Counted from the stretch's first letter, positions 28,915 to 37,747 are shown. The stretch is 52,937 nucleotides of DNA from CAVZLD01 sp964522605 (GCA_964522605.1 CAZFWV010000009.1:1-52937), one strand, 5' to 3'. Notes: a model not told the origin generated them from the letters alone. Made by a program: numbers and translations.

Positions 28915-28950
28915 AACCCTCCCGCGTCGCGGCCGGGGAGGGTTTTTCTT
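28915..28950 (+). terminator. Rho-independent terminator without an obvious gene upstream
   Basis: AACCCTCCC (28915-28923) pairs perfectly with GGGAGGGTT (28936-28944), followed by TTTTTCTT on the plus strand. The closest plus-strand gene upstream ends at 28180, and the zinc-ribbon gene on the other strand lies between. Just before it, GTCTC-GGAA-GAGAT (28896-28909) is a small GNRA-like hairpin. It could end a short unannotated RNA that begins near the TATAAG at 28883, or block read-through toward groES. Confidence 0.7.
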
Positions 28951-29009
28951 GGGCGCGCAGCATGCGCCGATTGCGTTGCACGCTCCACACTCTCCAGGCC
29001 TGCGGCCCG

Positions 29010-29053
29010 ACTCTCCCAAAGGGAGAGTGGATTCTGTTTGTAAATACTTGCAG
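29010..29053 (+). repeat. GGGAGAGTG repeat, copy 1 (upstream of groESL)
   Basis: A perfect hairpin ACTCTCCC-AAA-GGGAGAGT at 29010-29028 begins this unit. The 30 bases from 29021 match 24 of 30 bases from 31809 downstream of groEL, in the same orientation, so the chaperonin operon is bracketed by the two copies. Confidence 0.65.
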
Positions 29054-29070
29054 GAAAAGCACTTAACATC

Positions 29071-29113
29071 AAGTCCGTCGTACCCCAATCCTCAGCTGTG
29101 ACACGGCACTCAT
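29071..29113 (+). repeat. 43-base dispersed repeat, copy 1
   Basis: This stretch (containing GTACCCCAATCCT and GTGACAC) matches 36 of 43 bases at 35450-35492 in the same orientation. Both copies lie in spacers longer than 300 bases upstream of plus-strand genes. Confidence 0.75.
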
Positions 29114-29598
29114 TTCCATTTTGCTCGAGATTCGGCCGGGCGACAACGAACGCTTCGGATTAATTCTCGGCAAAGAAACTCTCCCGCGCCGCTTGGTCCT
29201 GCAGCTCCGAGGCCGCGGGGAGTTCGAGATCGCAACCGCGGGCCGCTCAACTTCCGGGGCGAGGCAGCCACGGATCGCGATCACTCGCCGGACCACGCCG
29301 CACGGGTAATCGGCTCGTCCGTCTGTCAATTTGGCAGGGGCGACGCGCGGGGCTTGGCCGGCTCTGCCAACGTGGCCATCTGGTTCTGCGTCCCCTTTCG
29401 GTGACTCCGCTCTAACCTCCTACAGCACCGAGACTTATTGGCTCAAAATCCATTTGGCCCATTGTTTGCTCTAGAGCTCCGGCTCACAGTCATGGTGCGC
29501 CCAATTGGCAGTCACCCTGCCGGCCGCGGTGGATCCGGCAGATTGCAGAAACAACGGTAAGTCGAAAGTCTTGATTCGGTGTCGGGAGGTCACACTCG

Positions 29599-29916
29599 AT
29601 GGCAACAGCGACCAAAGCGAAGAAGAAGGTCCAACTGCAACCACTCGGAGACCGGGTGGTGGTCGAACGCGACGATGCGGAGAGCAAAACAGCGGGCGGG
29701 ATTGTCCTGCCCGATTCGGCGAAGGACAAGCCGGCCCGAGGGAAGGTTGTCAGCGTAGGGGAGGGGCGTCTCCTGGATGATGGTTCCCGCGGAAAAATGC
29801 AGGTCAAGGTGGGGGACCGCGTGATCTTCAACAGCTATTCCGGTGAATCGTTCAAAGTGGGAGACGATGAGCTGTTGTTGATGCGCGAAGACGAGATTCT
29901 GGCCGTGATTGAGTAA
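29599..29916 (+). CDS. groES: Co-chaperonin GroES
   Basis: A 105-residue GroES. The core LGDRVVVERDDAESKTAGGIVLPDSAKDKP includes the mobile loop region, with VGDRVIFNSYSG later and the ending EDEILAVIE. The N-terminus is about 10 residues longer than usual and lysine-rich (ATATKAKKKVQLQ). GGGAGG precedes the ATG. It caps the GroEL ring during protein folding in the cytoplasm. It is followed by groEL after 121 bases. Confidence 0.97.
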   Translation: MATATKAKKKVQLQPLGDRVVVERDDAESKTAGGIVLPDSAKDKPARGKVVSVGEGRLLDDGSRGKMQVKVGDRVIFNSYSGESFKVGDDELLLMREDEILAVIE

Positions 29917-30037
29917 TGAAGCTGGTCGGCCGCATCAAAATTCCGTGAGCTCGACGAAACGGGCTCCGAGAAGAAATCAGTGGGCTGCATAAGCCAGGCT
30001 GCGAACACACAAGAACCTGATCAGGAGTACAAACTCG

Positions 30038-31660
30038 ATGGCAAAGATCATTGCATTCGATCAAGAAGCCCGCGAAGCGATTCGACGCGGGGTCTCGAAA
30101 TTGGCGAAAGCCGTCAAGGTTACGCTCGGCCCCAAAGGCCGTAATGTCATTCTTCAGAAGAGCTTCGGTTCTCCGACCGTGACGAAGGACGGTGTGACGG
30201 TCGCGAAAGAGATCGATTTAGAGGATGTCTACGAGAACATCGGCGCACGAATGGTCCGTGAAGTTGCCAGCAAGACCAGCGATGTTGCGGGCGATGGAAC
30301 GACGACCGCGACGGTGATGGCCGAGGCGATTTTCAACGAGGGTCTGCGGGCTGTCGTCGCCGGCGTGAATCCCGTTCAGATGAAACGCGGAATTGAGAAG
30401 GCGGTCTCGGACATTACCGAGAAGCTGGAAAAGATGTCCATCAAGATCAAGAGCAAGGACGAGATGGGCAACGTCGGAACGATCGCGGCGAACAACGACC
30501 GCGAAATCGGTTCACTGCTGGCGGACGCGATGGAAAAGGTCGGCAAAGATGGTGTGATCACCGTCGATGAAGGAAAGAGTCTGCAGACGGAGGTCGAGTG
30601 GGTCGAGGGAATGCAGTTCGATCGCGGTTACCTTTCGCCGTATTTCGTCACGGATCCGAACACAATGCAGTGCGTCCTGGAAGACTGCTACATACTCGTG
30701 TTCGAGAAGAAGATCAGCAATATCAAGGACCTGGTACCGTTGCTCGAAGCGGTTGTCCAGCAATCCAAGCCGCTGTTGATTGTCGCGGAGGATATCGAAG
30801 GCGAAGCACTCGCGACGCTGGTGATCAACCGCCTGCGTGGCACCTTCAAGTGCTGCGCCGTGAAGGCTCCCGGATACGGCGATCGACGGAAGGCGATGTT
30901 GGAGGATATCGCGATCCTCACCGGTGGAACGGCCGTGTTTGAAGCCCTTGGTCTGAAACTCGAAACGCTGCCGATTACCGACCTTGGTCGAGCAAAGAAG
31001 GTCATCGTTGACAAAGACAACACGACAATCATCGAGGGGGCTGGCAAGAGCAGCGACATCAAGGGTCGCATCGACCAGATTCGTCGAGAGATCGAGAATA
31101 CGACGAGTGATTACGATCGCGAGAAACTCGAGGAACGTCTGGCCAAGCTGGCGGGCGGTGTCGCCAAAGTGAATGTGGGTGCGGCAACCGAGAGCGAAAT
31201 GAAGGAGAAGAAGGCGCGTGTCGAGGACGCATTGCATGCGACACGTGCGGCCGTCGAAGAAGGCATTCTTCCTGGTGGTGGTGTGGCGCTGCTGCGAGCC
31301 TCCGCTTCCTTGAAGCCCAGCGACGATTTGAGTCACGACGAGCAGATCGGCTATGGAATCGTACTGCGTGCCTGCCGGGCTCCGCTGACCATGATTGCCG
31401 AGAACTCTGGCAAGGATGGCGGCATCGTCTGCGAAAAAGTCGCCGAAATGAAGGGCAACCAGGGCTACAATGCACTCACTGACGTCTATGAAGATCTGGT
31501 GACTTCCGGTGTCATCGATCCGACCAAAGTGACGCGCACGGCGCTGGCCAATGCGGCCAGTGTTGCCACGCTGTTGTTGACCAGCGATGCTTTGATTGCC
31601 GAGAAGCCGAAGGAAGAGAAGAAGAAGGCTGGTCACGGCGGTGACTACGACATGTATTGA
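30038..31660 (+). CDS. groEL: Chaperonin GroEL
   Basis: A 540-residue Hsp60 chaperonin. Landmarks are KVTLGPKGRNVILQKSFGSP (the ATP site), VAGDGTTTATVMAEAI with the catalytic Asp region, and GILPGGGVALLRA. The C-terminus lacks the usual Gly-Gly-Met tail and ends GHGGDYDMY, and the apical and equatorial parts diverge from enterobacterial GroEL. Planctomycetes often have several groEL copies; this one is paired with groES, so it is a candidate main copy. The start has AGGAGT ahead (GATCAGGAGTACAAACTCG). A strong terminator follows the gene. Confidence 0.97.
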   Translation: MAKIIAFDQEAREAIRRGVSKLAKAVKVTLGPKGRNVILQKSFGSPTVTKDGVTVAKEIDLEDVYENIGARMVREVASKTSDVAGDGTTTATVMAEAIFNEGLRAVVAGVNPVQMKRGIEKAVSDITEKLEKMSIKIKSKDEMGNVGTIAANNDREIGSLLADAMEKVGKDGVITVDEGKSLQTEVEWVEGMQFDRGYLSPYFVTDPNTMQCVLEDCYILVFEKKISNIKDLVPLLEAVVQQSKPLLIVAEDIEGEALATLVINRLRGTFKCCAVKAPGYGDRRKAMLEDIAILTGGTAVFEALGLKLETLPITDLGRAKKVIVDKDNTTIIEGAGKSSDIKGRIDQIRREIENTTSDYDREKLEERLAKLAGGVAKVNVGAATESEMKEKKARVEDALHATRAAVEEGILPGGGVALLRASASLKPSDDLSHDEQIGYGIVLRACRAPLTMIAENSGKDGGIVCEKVAEMKGNQGYNALTDVYEDLVTSGVIDPTKVTRTALANAASVATLLLTSDALIAEKPKEEKKKAGHGGDYDMY

Positions 31661-31724
31661 GCTCGGTATCCTTGACGGCGCCGCGTGTTGAGCCGCGCCG
31701 TTGGACCTCGATTCGCCGCACAAG

Positions 31725-31759
31725 AGCCCGTCGGATGCAAGTGCCGACGGGCTTTTTTT
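31725..31759 (+). terminator. Rho-independent terminator of groESL
   Basis: AGCCCGTCGG (31725-31734) pairs perfectly with CCGACGGGCT (31744-31753) around a 9-base loop, followed by a run of seven T. It lies 64 bases after the groEL stop. Confidence 0.92.
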
Positions 31760-31800
31760 CAGCGCACGCATCGGCTTAATCGCTACAAACGAGTCTCGGT

Positions 31801-31840
31801 CCCCCAGCGGGAGAGTGAATCCTGGTCGTAAACGCTTGTG
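31801..31840 (+). repeat. GGGAGAGTG repeat, copy 2 (downstream of groESL)
   Basis: From 31809 the sequence matches copy 1 (29021) at 24 of 30 positions (GGGAGAGTG, then GTAAA and CTTG in register). The left arm of the hairpin is degenerate here (CCCCCAGCGGG). Confidence 0.6.
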
Positions 31841-31906
31841 AAACCGACACTTCGAAACGGCACGACTCGAGTAGGGAAAAACGGCCGCACCGGCGCGACG
31901 GGCTCG

Positions 31907-31912
31907 TATAAT
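31907..31912 (+). promoter_or_regulatory. TATAAT -10 box ahead of the HEAT-repeat gene
   Basis: An exact TATAAT with no good -35 hexamer at the expected distance. Transcription would start near 31919, leaving a leader of about 54 bases before the ATG at 31973 and making the upstream GTG at 31931 an unlikely start. Confidence 0.45.
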
Positions 31913-31972
31913 AGGAATTGAACGCGCCTGGTGAACTTTCGCCCGCGACTCTTCCCGGAACGGTCTTGTCCC

Positions 31973-33196
31973 ATGATCCCGTGGCGATCCATTCGAAACA
32001 CGCTGTTGCTCGGTTTGGCCAGTGTGCCGATCGCGTCAGCGGAGGAAGGGGTCGTGTTGCTCAAGAACGGAGGGCAGTTGCGAGGGGAAATCCGCGCGGT
32101 CTCGTCCGCCGAGGACGCGGGGGACGTGTCCTTCTACATTGTCGGCCTTTCGTCCGGCGCGCGGATCAAGCTCGAAGCGCGTCAAGTCCGCAGGGTCCTC
32201 GACGCCTCTCCGACGGAATCGAAGTACGCCCAACTCCTGCCGCAAATGCCGGACACCGCGGCCGGACATCTGGCGATGGCCGAGTGGTGTCAGAAGAATG
32301 AGCTGGATGATCTGCGTCTATACCACCTGGAACAGGTGATTCGCCACGAACCGGATCATGCAGACGCGCGGCGGATTTTGGGCTACAGCCTGATCGACGG
32401 GCAATGGGCTCGGGCCGAGGAGTTAATGCAGCAGCAGGGCTATGTGCGGTATCAGGGAGCTTGGCGGTTGCCCCAGCAGGTTGCGATTTTGGAGCGCGAA
32501 CGGGAGCTGGAATTGGCCCAGAAGGGTTGGCGGCGCGACTTGAAAATGTGGCGCGGGTGGTTGGGGGGCCGGCGCGCTGTCGAAGCGGAAGAGAACTTCC
32601 GACAGATTCAGGATCCGCTCGCCGTACCCGGCTTGGCCGAAATGCTCGCCGCCGAACGAGATTCCGAGATTCGGGCCATGTACATCGACATTCTGGCTCG
32701 TTTAGGAGGATCCTCTGCCGTGTCGGCGCTGAGCCGTGCCGCAATCCAAGACGTTGATCTCGAAAATCGGCTGCGGGCGATCGACCATTTGCGGAAAACC
32801 GGCCGAACGCAAGCGATGCACTCGTTTGCCCAGTTGCTCAATCATAAAGACAACCAGGTGGTCAATCGCGCCGCTGCGGCATTGGGACGACTCGGCGATC
32901 CCGAGGCCGTGCTTCCACTCATTCACGCATTGGTCACACGTCATGAAACGGTCGTGCAGCCGACGAGCAACATTCGACCGAGCTTTGGACGGTCTACCAA
33001 TGGAGGTGGAGGAATGAATGGTCTCAGTGTTGGCGGGGGGCCACAACGTGTCGTCCGCAACCTGAAGAACAAAAGTGTCCTGGAAGCGTTAGTTACGTTG
33101 ACGAAGCAGAACTATCAGTATTCCATCGCCGACTGGAAACATTGGTATCTCCTCGAACACTCTTCGCCCAACGCCAATCTGCGGCGCGATCCGTAG
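31973..33196 (+). CDS. Exported protein with C-terminal HEAT-like repeats
   Basis: A 407-residue protein. A signal peptide (residues 1-23, cleavage after ASA) leads to a small beta-rich region (EGVVLLKNGGQLRGEIRAV) typical of planctomycete proteins with an SH3-like start, then a helical middle with TPR-like character (HLEQVIRHEPDHADARRILG). The C-terminal part has HEAT-type repeats (DSEIRAMYIDILARLGGSSA, LRAIDHLRKTGRTQA, VNRAAAALGRLGDPEAVLPL). I do not recognise a defined family. It is likely a periplasmic scaffold. The ATG at 31973 is chosen because the signal peptide then starts cleanly and the -10 box lies 60 bases ahead. Confidence 0.82.
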   Translation: MIPWRSIRNTLLLGLASVPIASAEEGVVLLKNGGQLRGEIRAVSSAEDAGDVSFYIVGLSSGARIKLEARQVRRVLDASPTESKYAQLLPQMPDTAAGHLAMAEWCQKNELDDLRLYHLEQVIRHEPDHADARRILGYSLIDGQWARAEELMQQQGYVRYQGAWRLPQQVAILERERELELAQKGWRRDLKMWRGWLGGRRAVEAEENFRQIQDPLAVPGLAEMLAAERDSEIRAMYIDILARLGGSSAVSALSRAAIQDVDLENRLRAIDHLRKTGRTQAMHSFAQLLNHKDNQVVNRAAAALGRLGDPEAVLPLIHALVTRHETVVQPTSNIRPSFGRSTNGGGGMNGLSVGGGPQRVVRNLKNKSVLEALVTLTKQNYQYSIADWKHWYLLEHSSPNANLRRDP

Positions 33197-33327
33197 GGAA
33201 ATCTCCCGTGAGGTGCGTTGACGGTCCAATCCCACGGAGGGTAAACTCGCAGGTTTAGCTATCTTGCAAAACCATCCGGTCGACCTTCGACCGTCGCGGT
33301 GGGTCTCTCTTTTGGCGGGGGTCGTCC

Positions 33328-35319
33328 ATGAATCAGGAGCTTCTTTCCCAGGCCGCCACAATTGCTCGAGGGCTGGCAATTGATGCCGTTCACGCGTGCA
33401 ACTCGGGACATCTTGGATTGCCCCTCGGTGATGCCGAAATGGGAGCGGTGCTGTTTGGTCAGGTGTTGCGCTATGAGCCGAGCGATCCCAGTTGGCTGAA
33501 TCGCGATCGCTTCATTCTCTCGGCGGGGCACGGCAGCATGTTTCTCTACAGCTGGTTGCACCTGGCAGGGTATGACTTGCCGCTGGAACAGATCAAACAA
33601 TTCCGCCAACTCCATAGTATGACCCCGGGCCATCCGGAGTATCGCGAGACGCCGGGCGTCGAGGCAACGACTGGGCCTTTGGGACAAGGCGTCGGCAACG
33701 CCGTCGGCTATGCGATCTCGGGCCAAATGCTTGCGGCTCGATACAACACACCGGAGTGCACTCTGTTCGACTACCACGTGTTGGCGCTCGCAGGGGACGG
33801 TTGTTTACAGGAAGGCGTCGCGTCCGAAGCGGCTGCGCTGGCGGGTCATTTGGGATTGGACAACCTGATCCTGATCTACGACTCCAACGACGTGACGCTT
33901 GATGCCATGGCCAAGGTGACCCAGAGCGAAGACACGGCCGCGCGGTTTGCCGCCTACGGTTTCGACGTGACCACCGTCGATGGACATGATCTCGGGGCTT
34001 TTGCCCAAGCCCTGGAGGTCGCGAAAGCCGACGATAATGGTCGTCCGAAACTGCTGATTGCGAAAACGGAAATTGGGCGCGGGATTCCCGAAGTGGCCGG
34101 CACGGCGAAGGCGCATGGCGAGTCGGGCGCCAAGTACGCGGCGGAGGCCCGGAAGAAGTTGGGTCTACCTGACGAGACGTTCTATGTTGCCCCTGCCGTA
34201 CGTGATTATTTCGCCTCCCACCGATCGACACTACGGAAAGCGTACGATCAATGGCAAACGACGTTCGCGCAATGGTCGCGCGCGAATCCGCATCGGGCGG
34301 AGGAACTGGCAAGCGCTGTGGCGGGACGTCTGCCGGACGACCTGCTCGAAAGAATACCGTCCTTCGGGTCCGACTATTCCGATGCGACGCGGTCGGCCGG
34401 AGGTGTTGTTCTGCAGACTTTGGCCGATGCGGTGCCTTGGCTCATGACCGGCAGCGCCGACCTGTTCGGGTCGACAAAGAACTACCTGAAGGACGGCGGG
34501 GATTTCAGCCGCGAGAACCGAACGGGCCGAAATATCTGGTTCGGGATCCGCGAACACGCGATGGGCGCGATCCTGAACGGAATGGCCTATGACGGAGTCT
34601 TTCGCCCGACCGGAGCGACGTTCGCAGTCTTTGCTGACTATTTGCGACCCGCGATTCGGTTGGCGGCGCTGGCGAAGTTACCGGTGCTTTACATTTTCAC
34701 GCATGATTCCGTAGGAGTGGGTGAGGATGGTCCGACCCATCAGCCGGTGGAAACGTGCAGTGGACTCCGCGTGATCCCCGGACTGGATGTGATTCGGCCC
34801 GCCGATCCGGAGGAGGTCGCCGGCGCTTTTTCTGCCGCCTTGCTCCGACGCGATGGTCCAACGGCCATACTCTTGTCGCGACAGAAGGTGCCGACGCTGC
34901 ATGCACTGTCCGTGGCCGAACGCCGCGAGGGCGTAATCCGGGGGGCCTACATCGCGCGTCGTGAGAGCGAACCGCTGCAGGCGATTCTGATTGCCACCGG
35001 AAGTGAGCTGCAGTTGGCTCTGGCGGCTGCGGAACAACTTGGGGCCGCCGTGCGAGTCGTCTCGATGCCCTGCTGCGAACGATTCGATCGGCAGCCAGAC
35101 GATTACCGGCAGACGATTCTGCCGGCGGCGTGCACACAACGCGTGGCGATCGAGGCCGGGGTGCCCGGTCTTTGGCACAAATACGTCGGTCCTCAAGGGC
35201 GAGTCGTTGGGATCGAGCGATTCGGCTTGAGTGCTCCGGGCCCGACAGTCATGCGAGAATTGGGGATCTCCACCGAGCATCTGGTCGAGGTTGCGCGCGA
35301 AATCGGCACCGACGGATGA
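33328..35319 (+). CDS. tkt: Transketolase
   Basis: A 663-residue full-length transketolase. N-terminal motifs: CNSGHLGLPLGDAEMG, DRFILSAGHGSMFLYSWLHL and GPLGQGVGNAVGYA. The thiamine-diphosphate/Mg motif is GDGCLQEGVASEA...YDSNDVTLD. The pyrimidine domain has FGIREHAMGAILNGMA and THDSVGVGEDGPTHQPVE, then a C-terminal domain (SEHL-type end). It transfers two-carbon units in the pentose phosphate pathway. Together with the aldolase gene at 47139 it supplies sugar phosphates. No close operon partner is seen. Confidence 0.96.
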   Translation: MNQELLSQAATIARGLAIDAVHACNSGHLGLPLGDAEMGAVLFGQVLRYEPSDPSWLNRDRFILSAGHGSMFLYSWLHLAGYDLPLEQIKQFRQLHSMTPGHPEYRETPGVEATTGPLGQGVGNAVGYAISGQMLAARYNTPECTLFDYHVLALAGDGCLQEGVASEAAALAGHLGLDNLILIYDSNDVTLDAMAKVTQSEDTAARFAAYGFDVTTVDGHDLGAFAQALEVAKADDNGRPKLLIAKTEIGRGIPEVAGTAKAHGESGAKYAAEARKKLGLPDETFYVAPAVRDYFASHRSTLRKAYDQWQTTFAQWSRANPHRAEELASAVAGRLPDDLLERIPSFGSDYSDATRSAGGVVLQTLADAVPWLMTGSADLFGSTKNYLKDGGDFSRENRTGRNIWFGIREHAMGAILNGMAYDGVFRPTGATFAVFADYLRPAIRLAALAKLPVLYIFTHDSVGVGEDGPTHQPVETCSGLRVIPGLDVIRPADPEEVAGAFSAALLRRDGPTAILLSRQKVPTLHALSVAERREGVIRGAYIARRESEPLQAILIATGSELQLALAAAEQLGAAVRVVSMPCCERFDRQPDDYRQTILPAACTQRVAIEAGVPGLWHKYVGPQGRVVGIERFGLSAPGPTVMRELGISTEHLVEVAREIGTDG

Positions 35320-35673
35320 CCGCCATTGTGGTCGATCATGGGCCGAGCTAGAATTCGCCGCCGATTGCACGTGGATAACCTGCCAACCGAGTGAGGGGCA
35401 GGGCGTTCCTTTGTGCTTTGTCACAGAAAAGAATTCGGGTTGCGTACCGAAGTCCATCGTACCCCAATCCTACGCGGTGACACAGCATTCGTGGCGATCG
35501 CACAGCCTTTTCGAATCTGCTATCAAGTCATTGCTGTGACGGCGTGCAAGAAGGCGCAGACAAAACGTGAGAAAACCGCGGCTTGGGTTCCGATGAACAG
35601 ATAAGGGTCGATCATTTCGCAACGGCTCGCCGTCCGGAATTAGCAATTCGCTTTCTCGCGGGAAAGGACTCCC
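35320..35673. other. 354-base spacer with second copy of the 43-base repeat
   Basis: No supported gene lies here. The only structured item is the repeat at 35450-35492. The promoter of the lpoB-type gene should be in the right half, but no convincing -35/-10 pair stands out. Confidence 0.5.
35450..35492 (+). repeat. 43-base dispersed repeat, copy 2
   Basis: Matches 29071-29113 at 36 of 43 positions, with the first 20 bases differing at one site only. Same orientation as copy 1. Confidence 0.75.
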
Positions 35674-36363
35674 ATGTCACGATTCGCATTCTCATGCGGC
35701 CAGGTCGGCTTCGGGACCCTGCTGTTCCTGATCGGGCTGCTTTCGGGCTGCCGCAGTGCGCAATACGCCCGGATCATTCAGCCCGGTGAAAGCGAGATGA
35801 TTGGCAGTCACCAGGCCGGACAGGAAACCTACGAGGCGCTGATTGATGAAGCGGTTTGTAAGCTCTTGGCACGGCACGAGTCCCTTCCTCAGATGCCGGT
35901 CCAAGGGGATTTCGAAGCGTTGCCCGCTCCAGAGATGAGAATCTGTTTTGTTGGTGTGGAGAACAAGACGGCGGAAGAGATTGGGGATTTCAAGGAGCAG
36001 ATTTACGAGCAGATCGACGCTCGTCTATTGGAATCGAACACCTTTGCGCCGATCAGCCGTCGCTATGTGGATGCGGGTTTGCGCAGCACGCGGATTCGCC
36101 CGGACGAGTTATTTGTGCCCGAAGCGATGCGGACCTTTGTGCAGGTGATGGAGCAGCAAGGTCAGCCATTCGATTATCTCTTGTTCGCCAAGTTGACCTC
36201 CGGGACAACACGTGAGAATCATGACTACCAGCGGGATTACGTGTTGACGCTCGAATTGGTCGATATCCGCAGCGGGCTGCAGGACAAACAGGCCGCCACG
36301 TTGAGCAAGGCCTATCATCACTCTTGGATCAGCCGGGCCAAATCCAAGATATCGCCCTGGTAG
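35674..36363 (+). CDS. LpoB-like lipoprotein (penicillin-binding-protein activator family)
   Basis: A 229-residue lipoprotein. The signal peptide ends in the lipobox LLSGC, with C26 as the lipidated residue. The mature domain resembles the LpoB/YcfM fold: MRICFVGVENKTAEEIGDFKEQIYEQIDARL, FAPISRRYVDAGL, DYLLFAKLTSGTTREN and YVLTLELVDI. In enterobacteria LpoB reaches from the outer membrane to stimulate PBP1b. It is followed 13 bases later by a COG3014-type lipoprotein gene, a neighbour pair seen in many Gram-negative bacteria. In planctomycetes the partner synthase is unknown, so the function is inferred. Confidence 0.85.
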   Translation: MSRFAFSCGQVGFGTLLFLIGLLSGCRSAQYARIIQPGESEMIGSHQAGQETYEALIDEAVCKLLARHESLPQMPVQGDFEALPAPEMRICFVGVENKTAEEIGDFKEQIYEQIDARLLESNTFAPISRRYVDAGLRSTRIRPDELFVPEAMRTFVQVMEQQGQPFDYLLFAKLTSGTTRENHDYQRDYVLTLELVDIRSGLQDKQAATLSKAYHHSWISRAKSKISPW

Positions 36364-36376
36364 AGGTGCCGGCTCC

Positions 36377-37747
36377 ATGCGGTTGCGCCGATCCGCAACT
36401 CGTTTGTCGCTCCCGGGCCCGGCGTCTGCCTGGTTGCTTCTCGCAATCTGGTTCCTTCTGTTGAGCGGTTGTGCTACCTACACGGACCGCCTGACGGAAA
36501 TCCGGACGGTCTTCTACGCGCAAGATCTGCTGGCCGCCGATCAGCTGATTGCCGATGGCCTGAAACGCCCCAAGGGCAATGAAGAGGTGCTCAAGCTGGA
36601 ACGGGCGATGACGGAGCTCGCGGGGGGTGAGCCCTGGAAGGCGGAGCAGACACTCCGTGAGGTGCGGGACCGGCTGGATTATCTGGAACAAGTCGATGTC
36701 GGGGAACTGACTCTCGCGTATTTGACCGACGATAAGCGGCGTGCGTATGCCGGTGAGGACTATGAGAAGGTCTTGATCCGTGCTTTTCTGGCGTTGAGTA
36801 ATCTCTTGCACGATGGCGACGATGCAGGTGCCTACTGTCTGCAGATGATGGAGAAGCAGGAACAGATCATTGCGGCGGCCGAGGCGGAAGATGGTACGAA
36901 TCCGAAGCGCGATTATCCACGCGTTGCTGTGGCGCCGTATCTGCAGGGAATGTTGCAGGAGGCGACGCATCGGGAATACGATGATGCGGAACGTTCCTAT
37001 GCTGCGGTCGTCAGCTGGCAACCGGATTTCTTGATGGGCCAGCAGGATTGGCAGCGGGCCGTTTCCGGGCGTCATTCGGCCCCGGGGCATGGTGTCCTGT
37101 ACGTCTTTGCCTTAACGGGGCGCGGGCCGTACAAGGAAGAGGTGGTCGAGACGCCTACGTCGGACACCTTGCTAATCGCGACGTTAATGCTCAATCAACT
37201 GGGCAAACGGAATGTCACACCGAACATCGCCCCGGTCAAGGTACCGCTGGTTGTGGCTCAGCCCAATTCCGTGGGATCGGTCTTCGTTTCTGTGAATGGG
37301 CAACCGATCGGCACGACGGCGACGATCACAGATGTCTCGCAGTTGGCACTCCGCCAGTACGAAGCCGTGTATCCGACGATTGTTGCCCGAGCCGTTGTAC
37401 GACGCTGCGTGAAGAAGGGGATGGTCTACGGAGCGCAGGAAGTGGCCGATATTCCCGCCGGTTCGCTTTCGAGCCTCGCGATGACTGCCGCCGGCGTTGT
37501 TTGGGAAGCGACCGAGTCGGCCGATACGCGTTGTTGGGGACTGCTGCCCGACAAGATTCAAGTGCTGCGCGTCGAGCTGCCGGCCGGCGAGTATCGCGTG
37601 GGACTGCGACCGCAATTCGCCCCGGCGGACGCATCGGCTCAGGAAGTTCAGCAGACCGTTTCCATTGCCGACGGGCGAAATACGTATCTCTTGGCCACGT
37701 TCCCCGGTTCCCAACTGGTGGGCAAGGTGGTGATGCACCAGCCCTGA
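36377..37747 (+). CDS. COG3014-type lipoprotein, partner of LpoB-like protein
   Basis: A 456-residue lipoprotein with lipobox LLLSGC near residues 28-33. A helical TPR-like N-terminal half (QDLLAADQLIADGL, ALSNLLHDGDDAGAYCLQMMEKQ) is followed by a beta-rich C-terminal half with GHGVLYVFALTGRGPYKEE, VPLVVAQPNSVGSVFVSVNG and ELPAGEYRVGLRP. The GRGP(Y)KE motif and the adjacent LpoB-like gene are typical of the COG3014 family. The two genes are 13 bases apart and surely co-transcribed. The function is unknown; an envelope role with the LpoB-like protein is likely. Confidence 0.83.
   Translation: MRLRRSATRLSLPGPASAWLLLAIWFLLLSGCATYTDRLTEIRTVFYAQDLLAADQLIADGLKRPKGNEEVLKLERAMTELAGGEPWKAEQTLREVRDRLDYLEQVDVGELTLAYLTDDKRRAYAGEDYEKVLIRAFLALSNLLHDGDDAGAYCLQMMEKQEQIIAAAEAEDGTNPKRDYPRVAVAPYLQGMLQEATHREYDDAERSYAAVVSWQPDFLMGQQDWQRAVSGRHSAPGHGVLYVFALTGRGPYKEEVVETPTSDTLLIATLMLNQLGKRNVTPNIAPVKVPLVVAQPNSVGSVFVSVNGQPIGTTATITDVSQLALRQYEAVYPTIVARAVVRRCVKKGMVYGAQEVADIPAGSLSSLAMTAAGVVWEATESADTRCWGLLPDKIQVLRVELPAGEYRVGLRPQFAPADASAQEVQQTVSIADGRNTYLLATFPGSQLVGKVVMHQP

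Larger units (their letters stand above)
28951..29598. other. Long groESL upstream region with repeats, no gene seen
   Basis: About 650 bases with no supported gene. Contents: an exact hairpin ACTCTCCC-AAA-GGGAGAGT (29010-29028); a 43-base stretch at 29071-29113 repeated at 35450; and an inverted repeat TTGGCAG (29331-29337) / CTGCCAA (29364-29370). The HrcA operator CIRCE (TTAGCACTC-N9-GAGTGCTAA) is not present, so heat-shock control, if any, works differently. A weak open frame from a TTG at 29121 (62 codons) has no ribosome site and was not called. Confidence 0.55.

Noticed and set aside
29121..29309. Plus-strand frame of 62 codons in the groESL upstream region
   Set aside because: TTG start without ribosome site, and the frame is shared with a repeat; not enough to call a gene.
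29060..29598. Search for a CIRCE (HrcA) operator or sigma32-type promoter ahead of groES
   Set aside because: Neither pattern is present; the inverted repeat TTGGCAG/CTGCCAA has too long a spacer to be CIRCE.
30512..31771. Minus-strand open frame of 419 codons opposite groEL
   Set aside because: Antisense to an unmistakable groEL and running through its terminator; no family resemblance.
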